This document shows positions 32,267-41,419 of a DNA stretch of 64,000 bases, piece by piece. Position 1 is the stretch's first letter; each line of letters begins with the position of its first letter. The translations under genes and the position numbers were made by a program. The notes under the pieces were generated by a model, which ran no database searches, had not been told where the DNA came from, and saw only the letters and a list, made by a program, of their open reading frames with translations. Location: positions 643,915-707,914 of the forward strand of contig BMUX01000004.1 of the NCBI GenBank assembly GCA_014650415.1, written 5' to 3'. This DNA is from Streptomyces spiroverticillatus. GTDB taxonomy: Bacteria > Actinomycetota > Actinomycetes > Streptomycetales > Streptomycetaceae.

Positions 32267-33144
32267 CTTCCGTTCTGTACGACGCCCCCGGGCCCAGCGC
32301 CAAGCGGCGCAACATCATCTACACGGTCGTCTTCGTCGTCGTCTTCGCCCTCGCGGCGTGGTGGCTGCTGACCGCCATGGCGGAGAAGAACCAGCTGGAC
32401 GGGGAGAAGTGGAGCCCGTTCGTCGCGGACTCCAAGGTGTGGACCACCTTCCTGCTGCCCGGTCTGGTGGAAACCCTCAAGGCCGCGGCTCTGTCGCTGG
32501 TGATCGCGCTGCCCCTCGGAGCGGTCCTGGGCATCGGCCGGCTCTCGGACCACACCTGGATCAGCGCCCCTGTGGGCGTGGTGGTCGAGTTCTTCCGGGC
32601 CATCCCGGTGCTGATCATGATGGTGTTCGCCAGCCAGCTGTTCATCCAGTTCACCAGCATGGACTCCGAGGTCCGCCCGCTGTGGTCCGTGGTGACCGGT
32701 CTGGTGCTCTACAACGCCTCGGTGATCGCCGAGATCGTACGGTCGGGAATCCAGTCCCTGCCCACGGGGCAGACGGACGCGGCCAAGGCGATCGGCATGC
32801 GCAAGGGCCAGATGATGGTCTTCGTGCTGGTACCGCAAGCGGTCACCGCGATGCTGCCCGCGCTGGTCAGCCAGCTCGTGGTCATCGTGAAGGACACCGC
32901 CCTCGGCGGTGCGCTCCTGGGCTTCAACGAACTGCTCTCCCAGGTGCGCACCATCACCGCGAACTACGGCTCCAACACGATCGCGGCACTCACCGTGGTC
33001 GCCATCCTGTTCATCGTCGTCAACTTCGCATTGACCTCCTTCGCGAGCTGGCTGGAACGTCGCCTGCGCCGCGCGAAGAAGAGCGGCGGGGCGAAGGTCG
33101 ACCTGAATGCGATCGAAGCCGGCGGTGGCGGCGTCAGCACCTGA
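32263..33144 (+). CDS. gluD: Glutamate ABC transporter permease GluD
   Basis: This 293-residue permease has an N-terminal membrane segment (IIYTVVFVVVFALAAWWLL), a further set of about five helices and the EAA-like loop (TDAAKAIGMRKGQMMVFVLV). The cytoplasmic C-terminus is Lys/Arg-rich and then Gly-rich. It starts in an ATGA overlap with gluC and is the last gene of the operon, followed by a terminator. Confidence 0.92.
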   Translation: MTSVLYDAPGPSAKRRNIIYTVVFVVVFALAAWWLLTAMAEKNQLDGEKWSPFVADSKVWTTFLLPGLVETLKAAALSLVIALPLGAVLGIGRLSDHTWISAPVGVVVEFFRAIPVLIMMVFASQLFIQFTSMDSEVRPLWSVVTGLVLYNASVIAEIVRSGIQSLPTGQTDAAKAIGMRKGQMMVFVLVPQAVTAMLPALVSQLVVIVKDTALGGALLGFNELLSQVRTITANYGSNTIAALTVVAILFIVVNFALTSFASWLERRLRRAKKSGGAKVDLNAIEAGGGGVST

Positions 33145-33164
33145 GCCCGCACATGCTCCGCAGA

Positions 33165-33196
33165 CGGGCCGACCTCGCCACAGAGGTCGGCCCGTT
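33165..33196 (+). terminator. Terminator of the gluABCD operon
   Basis: CGGGCCGACCTC (33165-33176) pairs perfectly with GAGGTCGGCCCG (33183-33194) around a six-base loop, followed by TT. Confidence 0.88.
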
Positions 33197-33369
33197 GCTC
33201 ATCTCCAAGGACAATTCACCAACGAAACACCCCACTCCCGAAGGACTCGCCTCCGTCACTTGACGCAAGCACCTGCAGTGGGTTGCATACGTTCTGTGAT
33301 CGAGCACCGTGTTTCCACTGCCTCTTGTGCAGCTTTCCGCTTGACCGTACGGAGCGGAGGCGTCGCCCC

Positions 33370-35019
33370 GTGGACCCGGTGATCGTCGTCGGCGCCGGAC
33401 CGGTCGGGCTCGCCCTCGCCCTGTCCCTCGCCGCGCAGCAAGTCCCCTCCGTCGTCCTGGACGAGGGCGACGGCACCCAGGAGGAGCGCACCGCCCGGAC
33501 CGTCGTCCTGCGCCCGGACACGGCCTCCCTCATCGAGCGGCTCGGCTGCACCGACGCCCCGGCCGAGGGGGCTCTCTGGGCCGCGTGGCGGTCGATGCGG
33601 CGCAAGCAGGTCGTACGGGAACTAACGCTCGGTGACCACGGGGAGTTCCCGGCCCCCCTGCACCTCCCGCAACACACCCTCACCCACGGCCTGTACGCCG
33701 CCGCCGAGGCACACCCCCTGATCGAGCTGGCGACCCGCGCGCGCGTGGACACCATCGAGCAGGACGCCAAGGGCGTCACCGTGCACACCCGCGAGCCGGG
33801 TTACCTCTACTGGCGCGGCAGTTACCTCGTCGGCTGCGACGGCGCCCGCTCCACCGTCCGCAAGCTCCTCGGCATCCGCTTCGCCGGTCGTACGGCAGTG
33901 GAGCGGCACGCCGTAGCCGCCCTGCGCGCCGAACTCCCCTGGCCCGAGACCGCTTTGCTGCACCGTCAGCCGCCCTGGCGCGGCGCGGGGCCAGAGGTGA
34001 CGGCCCGTCCGCTCCCGGACGGCGTGTGGCGCCTGGACTGGCTGCTGCCGCCGCGCGGCGACCTGGTGACACCGGACGCCCTGGTGACCCGTATCCGCGA
34101 CACCCTCGCCGGGTGGTGCGGCACGACCCCTCCGTACGATCTGATCGACACCGGCGTCTACACCCTGCACCACCGTCTCGCCCAACGCTGGCGCGAGGGA
34201 CGCTCGTTCCTCGCGGGCGACGCGGCGCACCTGCTGGGCGCGCTCGGCACGCAGGGCGTCGACGAGGGGCTGCGGGACGTCGAGAACCTGGCGTGGAAGC
34301 TGGCGCACGCCTTCCACCACGACGCCTCCGAGGAACTCCTCGACAGTTACGAGGCGGAACGGCGCACCAGTGTCGCCTCCCGGCTGCGCGCCGCCGACCA
34401 GGTGCTGCCGATACTGCGGGGCGGCGGCGGTCTGCGCGCGGTCCTGCCGGGCGCGGGCAAGAGCCACGACACGCTGCTCACCGACGGCCACCTCGGCAAC
34501 GGCGCACTGGGCGCCCTCCCGTCGTACCCGCACTCCCCCCTCGCCCCCCCGCCGCCGTCGCCGGAGGCGCGGGCCGACGTGGACACCGCTGTCGGTGCTC
34601 CGGTCGCGGACGTCGTGGTGACCGCCCCCGACGGCACCGCCGTACGCCTGTGGGAGCGGCTCGGGCAGGGACATCTGCTGGTGGTGCTCGTCGCACCCGG
34701 CACCGGTGTCTGGGACCGCCGGCACTGGATGTCGGCGGGGGTGATGCCACGGCTGGCGTCAGCGGTCACCGCACTGCCGGTGCCGGCGGAGCTGCTCGTC
34801 GCCGAGGGCTACCCGGGGGCGACGGCGCACACCGTCCTTCTCGTACGCCCGGACGGGCATCTGGTCGCGGCCTTCGACGGGGTGCATCCGACAGAGCTGT
34901 ACGCGGCGGCGGACACGGCGCGCGGGGGCGCTCCCGGGGGCCCCGAGGCGCACGAAGAGGCTCCGGACGCTTCCGCGCACACCGACCGTCACACCGATCG
35001 GACCGCGGACGTCAATTGA
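33370..35019 (+). CDS. FAD-dependent aromatic-type monooxygenase
   Basis: This 549-residue group A flavoprotein has a GxGxxG dinucleotide fold (VIVVGAGPVGLALALSLA), the DG motif GCDGARSTVRKLLG and the GD motif RSFLAGDAAHLLG, followed by DVENLAWKLA. A C-terminal thioredoxin-like domain without an obvious CxxC (about 420-520) is typical of PheA/TfdB-type hydroxylases. These enzymes hydroxylate aromatic or polyketide substrates using NAD(P)H and O2. No other catabolic or biosynthetic genes are nearby, so the substrate is open. GTG 33370 was chosen from the start of the FAD fold, with GGAGG about 11 bases upstream. Confidence 0.87.
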   Translation: MDPVIVVGAGPVGLALALSLAAQQVPSVVLDEGDGTQEERTARTVVLRPDTASLIERLGCTDAPAEGALWAAWRSMRRKQVVRELTLGDHGEFPAPLHLPQHTLTHGLYAAAEAHPLIELATRARVDTIEQDAKGVTVHTREPGYLYWRGSYLVGCDGARSTVRKLLGIRFAGRTAVERHAVAALRAELPWPETALLHRQPPWRGAGPEVTARPLPDGVWRLDWLLPPRGDLVTPDALVTRIRDTLAGWCGTTPPYDLIDTGVYTLHHRLAQRWREGRSFLAGDAAHLLGALGTQGVDEGLRDVENLAWKLAHAFHHDASEELLDSYEAERRTSVASRLRAADQVLPILRGGGGLRAVLPGAGKSHDTLLTDGHLGNGALGALPSYPHSPLAPPPPSPEARADVDTAVGAPVADVVVTAPDGTAVRLWERLGQGHLLVVLVAPGTGVWDRRHWMSAGVMPRLASAVTALPVPAELLVAEGYPGATAHTVLLVRPDGHLVAAFDGVHPTELYAAADTARGGAPGGPEAHEEAPDASAHTDRHTDRTADVN

Positions 35020-35051
35020 CCGGCCCGGGCTCGCATGGTGTACTCCGGATC

Positions 35052-35138
35052 ATGCGTGACACCGATGTGAGCCTGTGGCGGAGGGTCCATATGGACCTGG
35101 TCCGCTACGCGGGCTGCGTCTGTCGCCCGTCCAGCTGA
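35052..35138 (+). CDS. Cys-containing leader peptide upstream of cysteine dioxygenase
   Basis: This 28-residue peptide reads MRDTDVSLWRRVHMDLVRYA and then GCVCRPSS. Short leaders ending in an Arg/Cys-rich motif precede sulfur-metabolism genes in many actinobacteria and are thought to act by cysteine-dependent attenuation. Here the stop is 104 bp before the cysteine dioxygenase start, and a hairpin lies between. The two adjacent Cys codons would make ribosome progress depend on Cys-tRNA supply. Confidence 0.78.
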   Translation: MRDTDVSLWRRVHMDLVRYAGCVCRPSS

Positions 35139-35170
35139 TTCGCCCCTTCCTCCGCGCGGTGTGCCGACTC

Positions 35171-35198
35171 CCGGCCGTCGACCCTCGGGTCCGGCCGG
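35171..35198 (+). promoter_or_regulatory. Candidate attenuator hairpin between leader peptide and dioxygenase
   Basis: CCGGCC (35171-35176) pairs with GGCCGG (35193-35198), with an inner GACCC/GGGTC pair. It lies 33 bp after the leader stop, where ribosome position on the leader could change folding. No competing antiterminator was worked out. Confidence 0.45.
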
Positions 35199-35242
35199 TG
35201 AGCCGCCCGTGCGTCCTCGCGAACTCATCGGACGGTCTCTCC

Positions 35243-35788
35243 GTGTCTCTTCCCGCACCCGTGCACACTCCTGCCTCCGCCGTCTTCCCGTCGGCCGGGC
35301 CCTCTTCCGCCCAACTCCTCGACTTCGTACGGAACATCGCCTCCGACGCCGACCTGGTGGCGTCCCTGCCGCTCGACCCGGAGGGGCGCACCTGGGTGCG
35401 CCTCGACGGGCCCGGCGGCAGCGAGGCGTGGCTCATCGGCTGGCCGCCGGGCACCGGCACCGGCTGGCACGACCACGGCGGCTCGCGCGGCGCGTTCGCC
35501 ACGGCCTCGGGCGGCCTGACCGAACAGTCGCTGGCCGTGCGGCTGCCCACCGAGGGGTGGAAGACCCTGGAACTGGCCGAAGGCGTCGACAGGGAGCGGC
35601 AGTTGAGGCCGGGGCAGGGGCGCGCCTTCGGGGAACACCACGTGCACCAGGTGCTCAACGAATCCACCCGCGAGCACGCGATCTCGGTGCACGCCTACTA
35701 CCCGCCGCTGCCGCTGATGCGGCGCTACAGCCGCACGGGCGCGGTGCTGCGCCTGGAGCAGGTGGAAGTTCCGGAGGAGTGGCAGTGA
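35243..35788 (+). CDS. Cysteine dioxygenase
   Basis: This 181-residue cupin enzyme oxidises cysteine to cysteine sulfinate. The iron-binding histidines are in GWHDHGGSRGAF and GEHHVHQVLN, and the fold runs to HAYYPPLPLMRRYS. The start was set at GTG 35243 (VSLPAPVHTP), with GGA about ten bases upstream, which gives the usual bacterial length. It is preceded by a Cys-containing leader and followed, with overlap, by a rhodanese. Together they form a small sulfur-handling operon. Confidence 0.87.
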   Translation: MSLPAPVHTPASAVFPSAGPSSAQLLDFVRNIASDADLVASLPLDPEGRTWVRLDGPGGSEAWLIGWPPGTGTGWHDHGGSRGAFATASGGLTEQSLAVRLPTEGWKTLELAEGVDRERQLRPGQGRAFGEHHVHQVLNESTREHAISVHAYYPPLPLMRRYSRTGAVLRLEQVEVPEEWQ

Positions 35789-35841
35789 CGGGAGAAGCGG
35801 CAGTGGCGGGAGGAGCAGCAGTGGCGGGAGGAGCGGCAGTG
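35773..35841 (+). repeat. Four 18 bp tandem units, each a ribosome-binding site plus GTG
   Basis: GGAGGAGCGGCAGTG-like units recur every 18 bp, placing in-frame GTG codons at 35785, 35803, 35821 and 35839. Each has GGAGGAG or GGAGAAG about six bases before it. The dioxygenase stop TGA overlaps the first GTG. Every GTG is a plausible start for the rhodanese gene. Confidence 0.85.
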
Positions 35842-36252
35842 ACGCACACCGAAGAGACGGGGTCCCCGGTGGGGATCGACGAACTGCTGGAGCGGGTACG
35901 GGTCGGGCTCGACCGGCTCGGTCCCGCCGAGGCGCAGGAGGCGGCGGCCGCCGGGGCGCTGCTGGTGGACATCCGGTACGCCGCCCTGCGGGAGCGGGAC
36001 GGGCTGATTCCGGGTGCGCTGGTGGTGGAGCGCAACGAGCTGGAGTGGCGGCTCGACCCGCAGGGCAGTCATCGGGCGGCGGAGGCCACGGGGCACGACC
36101 TGCAGGTCGTGGTGATCTGCAACGAGGGCTACGCGTCGAGCCTCGCGGCGGCCTCGCTGCACCAGCTCGGTCTGCACCGGGCGACGGACCTGGACGGCGG
36201 CTTCCAGGCGTGGCGGGCGGCGGGGCTGCCGGTGGTGCCGGGCGAGGACTGA
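35785..36252 (+). CDS. Rhodanese-like sulfurtransferase
   Basis: The shortest form (from GTG 35839) is 137 residues; the longest (from 35785) adds 18 residues of Ala/Gly/Val repeat. It is a single rhodanese domain with LLVDIRYAALRERDGLIPGA, the active-site loop VVICNEGYAS with the catalytic Cys, and GGFQAWRAAGLPVV. It probably transfers sulfane sulfur. Coupling to cysteine dioxygenase by a GTGA overlap suggests a joint role in cysteine or thiosulfate metabolism. The start is uncertain because of the four tandem SD-GTG units. Confidence 0.85.
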   Translation: MTGEAAVAGGAAVAGGAAVTHTEETGSPVGIDELLERVRVGLDRLGPAEAQEAAAAGALLVDIRYAALRERDGLIPGALVVERNELEWRLDPQGSHRAAEATGHDLQVVVICNEGYASSLAAASLHQLGLHRATDLDGGFQAWRAAGLPVVPGED

Positions 36253-36289
36253 CCTGTCGTACGTGACAAGAGTCACCGGGGCCGCCCCG

Positions 36290-36316
36290 CGGACCCCCTG
36301 ACATTCAGGGGGTCCG
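36290..36316 (+). terminator. Terminator of the cysteine dioxygenase-rhodanese operon
   Basis: CGGACCCCCTGA pairs perfectly with TCAGGGGGTCCG around a three-base loop, in the gap before the convergent recX gene. Confidence 0.85.
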
Positions 36317-36352
36317 ACGGAAGGGTTGCGCCGGAGCGAGGGGCGGTGAGGG

Positions 36353-37153
36353 TCAGAACGGCTCGTAGTCCAGGCCGTCCGTGTCCTCGCCCTCCTCCTC
36401 CAGTGCCTGCCTGACCACCCGGATGGCCAGGCCTTCCGGGTAGCCCTTGCGGGCCAGCATTCCGGCCAGGCGGCGCAGCCGCTTGTCGCGCTCCAGCCCC
36501 CGGGTGGAGCGCAGCTTGCGGGCGACGAGCTCGCGGGCTGTCGCCTCCTCCTGGTCGGAGTCGAGCTGCCCGACGGCCTCGTCGATCAGCGCCGGGTCGA
36601 CGCCTTTGGTGCGCAGCTCGCGGGCGAGCGCCCGGCGGGCCAGGCCCTTGCCGTGGTGGCGGGACTCGACCCAGGCGTCCGCGAACGCCGCGTCGTCGAT
36701 CAGTCCCACTTCCTCGAAGCGGGACAGCACCTCGTCGCTGACCTCCTGGGGGATCTCCCGCTTGTGCAGGGCGTCCGCCAGTTGCTTGCGGGTGCGCGGG
36801 GTGCCGGTGAGCAGGCGTAGGCAGATGTTCCGTGCCTGCTCCGCCGGGTCCTGCGGGGGTTTCGGCGCACCGTCCCGGGTCTCCCCGGGGCCGGAAGCCC
36901 CCGGGCCCCGCGAGGAGCGGGCTCCCCGGGTGCCTCTGCGGCCCCGTCCGGACTCCCCGAACCCCTCACGGGCTCCGGTCCCCCCGGTCTCCCGGGAGGA
37001 CCAGGGAAGCCGGGGAGGCCCCTCGGCCTCCCCCGCTCCCCCCGCGCCGCCGTCGGCCGCGGGGGTCCTGCCGTACCCGGCGGGGGCGTCGTGTCCGCCG
37101 GATACGTCGTCGGTGCTGCCCGGCCAGTCCCCCCAGTCCGTCCTCCGGGTCAC
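36353..37153 (-). CDS. recX: RecA regulator RecX
   Basis: This 266-residue protein has a long Gly/Arg/Pro-rich N-terminal extension (about 1-100) and a C-terminal RecX domain of three-helix repeats: ICLRLLTGTPRTRKQLADAL, GLIDDAAFADAWVESRHHGK, and LRRLAGMLARKGYPEGLA. RecX binds and limits RecA filaments. The gene starts three bases after the recA stop, the normal recA-recX operon. It is intact even though the recA frame is broken, so its partner may be missing in this strain. Confidence 0.93.
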   Translation of the reverse strand: MTRRTDWGDWPGSTDDVSGGHDAPAGYGRTPAADGGAGGAGEAEGPPRLPWSSRETGGTGAREGFGESGRGRRGTRGARSSRGPGASGPGETRDGAPKPPQDPAEQARNICLRLLTGTPRTRKQLADALHKREIPQEVSDEVLSRFEEVGLIDDAAFADAWVESRHHGKGLARRALARELRTKGVDPALIDEAVGQLDSDQEEATARELVARKLRSTRGLERDKRLRRLAGMLARKGYPEGLAIRVVRQALEEEGEDTDGLDYEPF

Positions 37154-37156
37154 GGA

Positions 37157-38244
<1,088 letters not shown>

Positions 38245-38384
38245 GGGTTCCACCCGATTTGCTTGAGTCGATCGCTTCACGTCAATGACGCTAACGCCTG
38301 CCACTGACAATCGGCCTCGGCGTCGCCCTGACCTGTGGATAACCCGGTGGGGAGCCCCGGGGTCACAGGGCCGGAACACCAATG

Positions 38385-38398
38385 AGAATGGATGTTCG
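38385..38398 (-). promoter_or_regulatory. LexA/SOS-type box upstream of recA
   Basis: On the minus strand the sequence reads CGAACATCCATTCT, close to the Gram-positive SOS box CGAAC-N4-GTTCG. It lies about 140 bp before the recA start. It indicates that this recA was built to be damage-inducible. Confidence 0.65.
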
Positions 38399-38513
38399 AT
38401 TTTCGTGTCAAGCGAGCCACGCGGCACCCGCCGGACGGCTCACGCTCCCGCCCGACAGCCCCGCCGGACGGCTCACGACCGGCGGGGACGACCTCTCGGG
38501 AGGGCCCTGCGGC

Positions 38514-39791
38514 TCAGACGTCGTCCCCCGCCGGAGGCGGCGGCGTCTCGTCCCGGTCGCGTCGCAGCGCGCCCCGGACGCGGGCCAGGACCGGCGCACG
38601 GCGGCTGCGGTGGCCGTGCACCCGGGGGTCGTCGGTCACGTCGTACCGCTTCACGTACGCCCCGAGGAACGCCTGCAGCGTGGCGACGGCCGGGATCGCG
38701 ATGAGCGCGCCGACGGCGCCCATCAGCGCCGTCCCCGCGACGACCGAGCCGAAGGCGACGGCGGGGTGGATGTCGACCGTCTTCTCGGTCAGCTTGGGCT
38801 GGAGCAGGTAGTTCTCGAACTGCTGGTAGATCACCACGAAGCCGAGCACCCACAGCGCGTACCAGGGGTTCACCGTGAACGCGATCAGCATCGGCAGCGC
38901 ACCGGCGAGATAGGTGCCGATGGTCGGGATGAACTGCGAGATCAGCCCCACCCACACCGCCAGCGCCGGCGCGTACGGCACATCGAGGATCACCAGCAGG
39001 ATGTAGTGCGCGATGCCGGAGATCAGCGCCATCAGGCCGCGCGAGTAAAGGTAGCCGCCGGTCTTGTCGACGGCGATCTCCCAGGCGCGCAGCACCTCCG
39101 TCTGCCGGGCGGGCGGCAGCACCGAACACAGCGCACGCCGCAGCCGGGGCCCGTCGGCGGCGAAGTAGAACGAGAACAGAAAGATCGTCAGGAGCTTGAA
39201 CAGGCCCCCCAGTACGGTCGTCGAGACGTCCAGGACACCGCTCGCACTGTTCTGCACGTACTTCTGCAACCAGTCGGAGCGCAGCAGGCTGTCCTGCACC
39301 TCGACCCTGGAGAGCTCGGTGTTGAAGGTGTGGTTGACCCAACTGATCACCGAGTCCAGGTACTTCGGGAACTCGTCGACCATGTTCAGGATCTGACCGG
39401 CCAGCATCGACCCGAGCATCACCACGAAGCCGATGCCCGCGATCATCACACCGAAGAACACCAGGAAGGTGGCAAGGCCCCGGCGCATCCCCCGGGCCGC
39501 CATCCGGCCCACCGCCGGCTCCACCGCGAGCGCCAGGAAGAAGGCGATCACGATGTTCAGGAGCAGCGCGATCAACTGGTGGAAAGCCCAGTCGCCGAGC
39601 TGGTAGCAGGCGAACAGGGCGAGCGCGAGCACCATCGCGCGCGGCAGCCAGCGGGGCATGCGAGCCGGTCCGGTGGGCGCCGCCGCAGGGGGCGCGGTGC
39701 TCGGCGGGACGGGCGACCCGGCGTCGGTGTACTGGGCTTTCGCGCGGTCCTGGGCGGTCTCATCAGTCGGTGCCACGGGGCCAAGTGTCAC
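38514..39791 (-). CDS. AI-2E family membrane permease
   Basis: This 425-residue protein has about eight hydrophobic segments: two N-terminal ones (MVLALALFACYQLGDWAF; LLLNIVIAFFLALAVEPAVG), a long extracytoplasmic middle, and a C-terminal bundle (ALAVWVGLISQFIPTIGTYL; VVAGTALMGAVGALIAIPAV). A charged Arg/Pro-rich cytoplasmic tail ends it. The family includes AI-2 exporters and Na+/H+ antiporter-like members. The Streptomyces substrate is unknown. Confidence 0.83.
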   Translation of the reverse strand: MTLGPVAPTDETAQDRAKAQYTDAGSPVPPSTAPPAAAPTGPARMPRWLPRAMVLALALFACYQLGDWAFHQLIALLLNIVIAFFLALAVEPAVGRMAARGMRRGLATFLVFFGVMIAGIGFVVMLGSMLAGQILNMVDEFPKYLDSVISWVNHTFNTELSRVEVQDSLLRSDWLQKYVQNSASGVLDVSTTVLGGLFKLLTIFLFSFYFAADGPRLRRALCSVLPPARQTEVLRAWEIAVDKTGGYLYSRGLMALISGIAHYILLVILDVPYAPALAVWVGLISQFIPTIGTYLAGALPMLIAFTVNPWYALWVLGFVVIYQQFENYLLQPKLTEKTVDIHPAVAFGSVVAGTALMGAVGALIAIPAVATLQAFLGAYVKRYDVTDDPRVHGHRSRRAPVLARVRGALRRDRDETPPPPAGDDV

Positions 39792-39874
39792 TCATGAGTG
39801 CGACAAGGACGTACCCGTGTCACCTCATAGAGGGTGCGTCATCCGCTCCCGGAGCGGTGCGCCGTCCACGAACG

Positions 39875-40069
39875 TCAGCGCTTGTCGTACGGGACGTCCA
39901 TCGTCCGGCACACGACCTGCCACACGCTCTTCGCGTCCCAGCCCGCGTCCAGCGCCTCGTGCACCGTACGACCGCCGAGTTCGGACATCACGTGGTCGCG
40001 GGCGAAGGAGTCGGCATATGCCTCGCCGAAGTGCGCCGCCATGCGCTCCCAGAAAATCGTCAACCGCAT
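39875..40069 (-). CDS. DUF3046 family small protein
   Basis: This 64-residue protein MRLTIFWERMAAHFGEAYAD continues through RDHVMSELGGRTVHEALDAG to VCRTMDVPYDKR. This is the DUF3046 pattern conserved in actinobacteria near recA. ATG 40069 was taken because the family starts there. Function unknown. Confidence 0.87.
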   Translation of the reverse strand: MRLTIFWERMAAHFGEAYADSFARDHVMSELGGRTVHEALDAGWDAKSVWQVVCRTMDVPYDKR

Positions 40070-40149
40070 GACATCAGTATCGCGCCCCTGAGAGTGCAGC
40101 CGGGCCCGCACCTCTTGCGGGGAGCGCTCCGCACCCTCACCGTCGGCAC

Positions 40150-41091
40150 ATGGCTGGAAATGGAGCATCACCCCCCGGGGCGACCCCCCACGTGTCTCCC
40201 CTCGCCCGCGCCGCGCACTTCGTCTGGCTGACGGCCCGGGTCCTGGAGCAGCGCCGGTTCGCCCACCACTTCCTCGGCGGCGGCGCGGATCCCGTCGAGA
40301 CGGCGCTCAACGCGTACCAGGGCGAGGACGGCGGTTTTGGCCACGCCCTGGAGCCCGACCTGCGGGGCCCGGTGAGCCAGCCCCTGCACACCGCGCACGC
40401 ACTCCGGGTGCTGGAGTCCGTGGGCCGGTGCGGCGGCACGCGCGTGGAGCGCATCTGCCGCTATCTGACCGACGTGTCCACCAAGGAGGGCGCACTGCCC
40501 GCAGTGCACCCCTCGCAGCGGGGCTACCCCGCCGCGCCGTTCGTGCCGGTCGTGGACGACCCTCCGGGCGAGCTGCTGGCGACCGGCCCGGTGGTGGGGA
40601 TGCTGCACCGCAACGAGGTGTGGCACGCCTGGCTGTTTCGCGCCACGGACTTCTGCTGGGCGGCCGTCGAGGCGCTCCAGGAGTCGCATCCGTACGAGAT
40701 CCAGGCCGCCGTCGCCTTCCTGGACGGCGTGCCGGACCGCTCCCGCGCCCAGGCTGCGGCGGACCGGCTGGGGCGGCTCACACGGGCACAGGGGCTGGTC
40801 GTGCTCGACCCCGCGCGACGGGACGAGGTGCCGGTGGCGCCCGGATACGCCCCGGGCGAGCACCATTTCGCGTACGACTACGCGCGCACCCCCGATTCGC
40901 TGGCGCGCGGGTGGTTCACCGACGAGGAGATGGGGCGCGCGCTCGACTTCCTGGCCGCCGAGCAGCAGGAGGACGGTGGCTGGCCGGTGCGCTGGCGGGC
41001 CTGGGCTCCGGGCAACGTGCTGGAGGCGCGCCCCCTCGTCACCCTCGACGCACTGCTGACCCTGCGGGCGTACGGCAGGGAGATCGGCTGA
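40150..41091 (+). CDS. Prenyltransferase/squalene cyclase-like alpha-barrel protein
   Basis: This 313-residue protein has repeat motifs of the alpha-alpha barrel type: NAYQGEDGGFGHALEPDLRG, and near the C-terminus AAEQQEDGGWPVRWRAW, which are QW-like. It lacks the DxDD motif of protonating cyclases, and I see no prenyl-diphosphate site. It is better called a barrel-fold homologue than a working cyclase. It stands alone between DUF3046 and azlD. Confidence 0.7.
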   Translation: MAGNGASPPGATPHVSPLARAAHFVWLTARVLEQRRFAHHFLGGGADPVETALNAYQGEDGGFGHALEPDLRGPVSQPLHTAHALRVLESVGRCGGTRVERICRYLTDVSTKEGALPAVHPSQRGYPAAPFVPVVDDPPGELLATGPVVGMLHRNEVWHAWLFRATDFCWAAVEALQESHPYEIQAAVAFLDGVPDRSRAQAAADRLGRLTRAQGLVVLDPARRDEVPVAPGYAPGEHHFAYDYARTPDSLARGWFTDEEMGRALDFLAAEQQEDGGWPVRWRAWAPGNVLEARPLVTLDALLTLRAYGREIG

Positions 41092-41110
41092 GGAGCGTCT
41101 GTGGGCCCAC

Positions 41111-41419
41111 TCAGCCGCCCAGTGCGCGCACTCCCGCGGTCACGGCCACGGCAGCGCCGACGACCACCAGGAACGGTGCGCGCAGCACCAGTGCGAGGGC
41201 CGCCGCCGCGAGGCCCGCGCCCCGGGCGTCCAGCACGAGCGTCTGTCCGGTGGCGAAGGTCTGCTGTGCGGTGAGTGCCGCGAGCAGGGCGACGGGCAGC
41301 AGCGCGGAGAGCTTCTGCACGAGCGGACGCTCCAGGGCGTTCGCGGGCACCAGCAGTCCGAGCAGCTTCACGAGATAGCAGCCCACCGCTGTGGCGATGA
41401 TGGCGATCCAGACGCTCAC
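41111..41419 (-). CDS. azlD: AzlD-type branched-chain amino-acid exporter small subunit
   Basis: This 102-residue protein has about four hydrophobic segments (VWIAIIATAVGCYLVKLLG; LSALLPVALLAALTAQQTFA; AALALVLRAPFLVVVGAAVA). It overlaps the end of azlC by four bases (GTGA). AzlC and AzlD together export branched-chain amino acids or analogues. Confidence 0.88.
   Translation of the reverse strand: MSVWIAIIATAVGCYLVKLLGLLVPANALERPLVQKLSALLPVALLAALTAQQTFATGQTLVLDARGAGLAAAALALVLRAPFLVVVGAAVAVTAGVRALGG

Noticed and set aside
33370..35019. A biosynthetic gene cluster around the FAD monooxygenase
   Set aside because: The neighbours are glutamate transport and sulfur metabolism; no synthase, tailoring or resistance genes are present.
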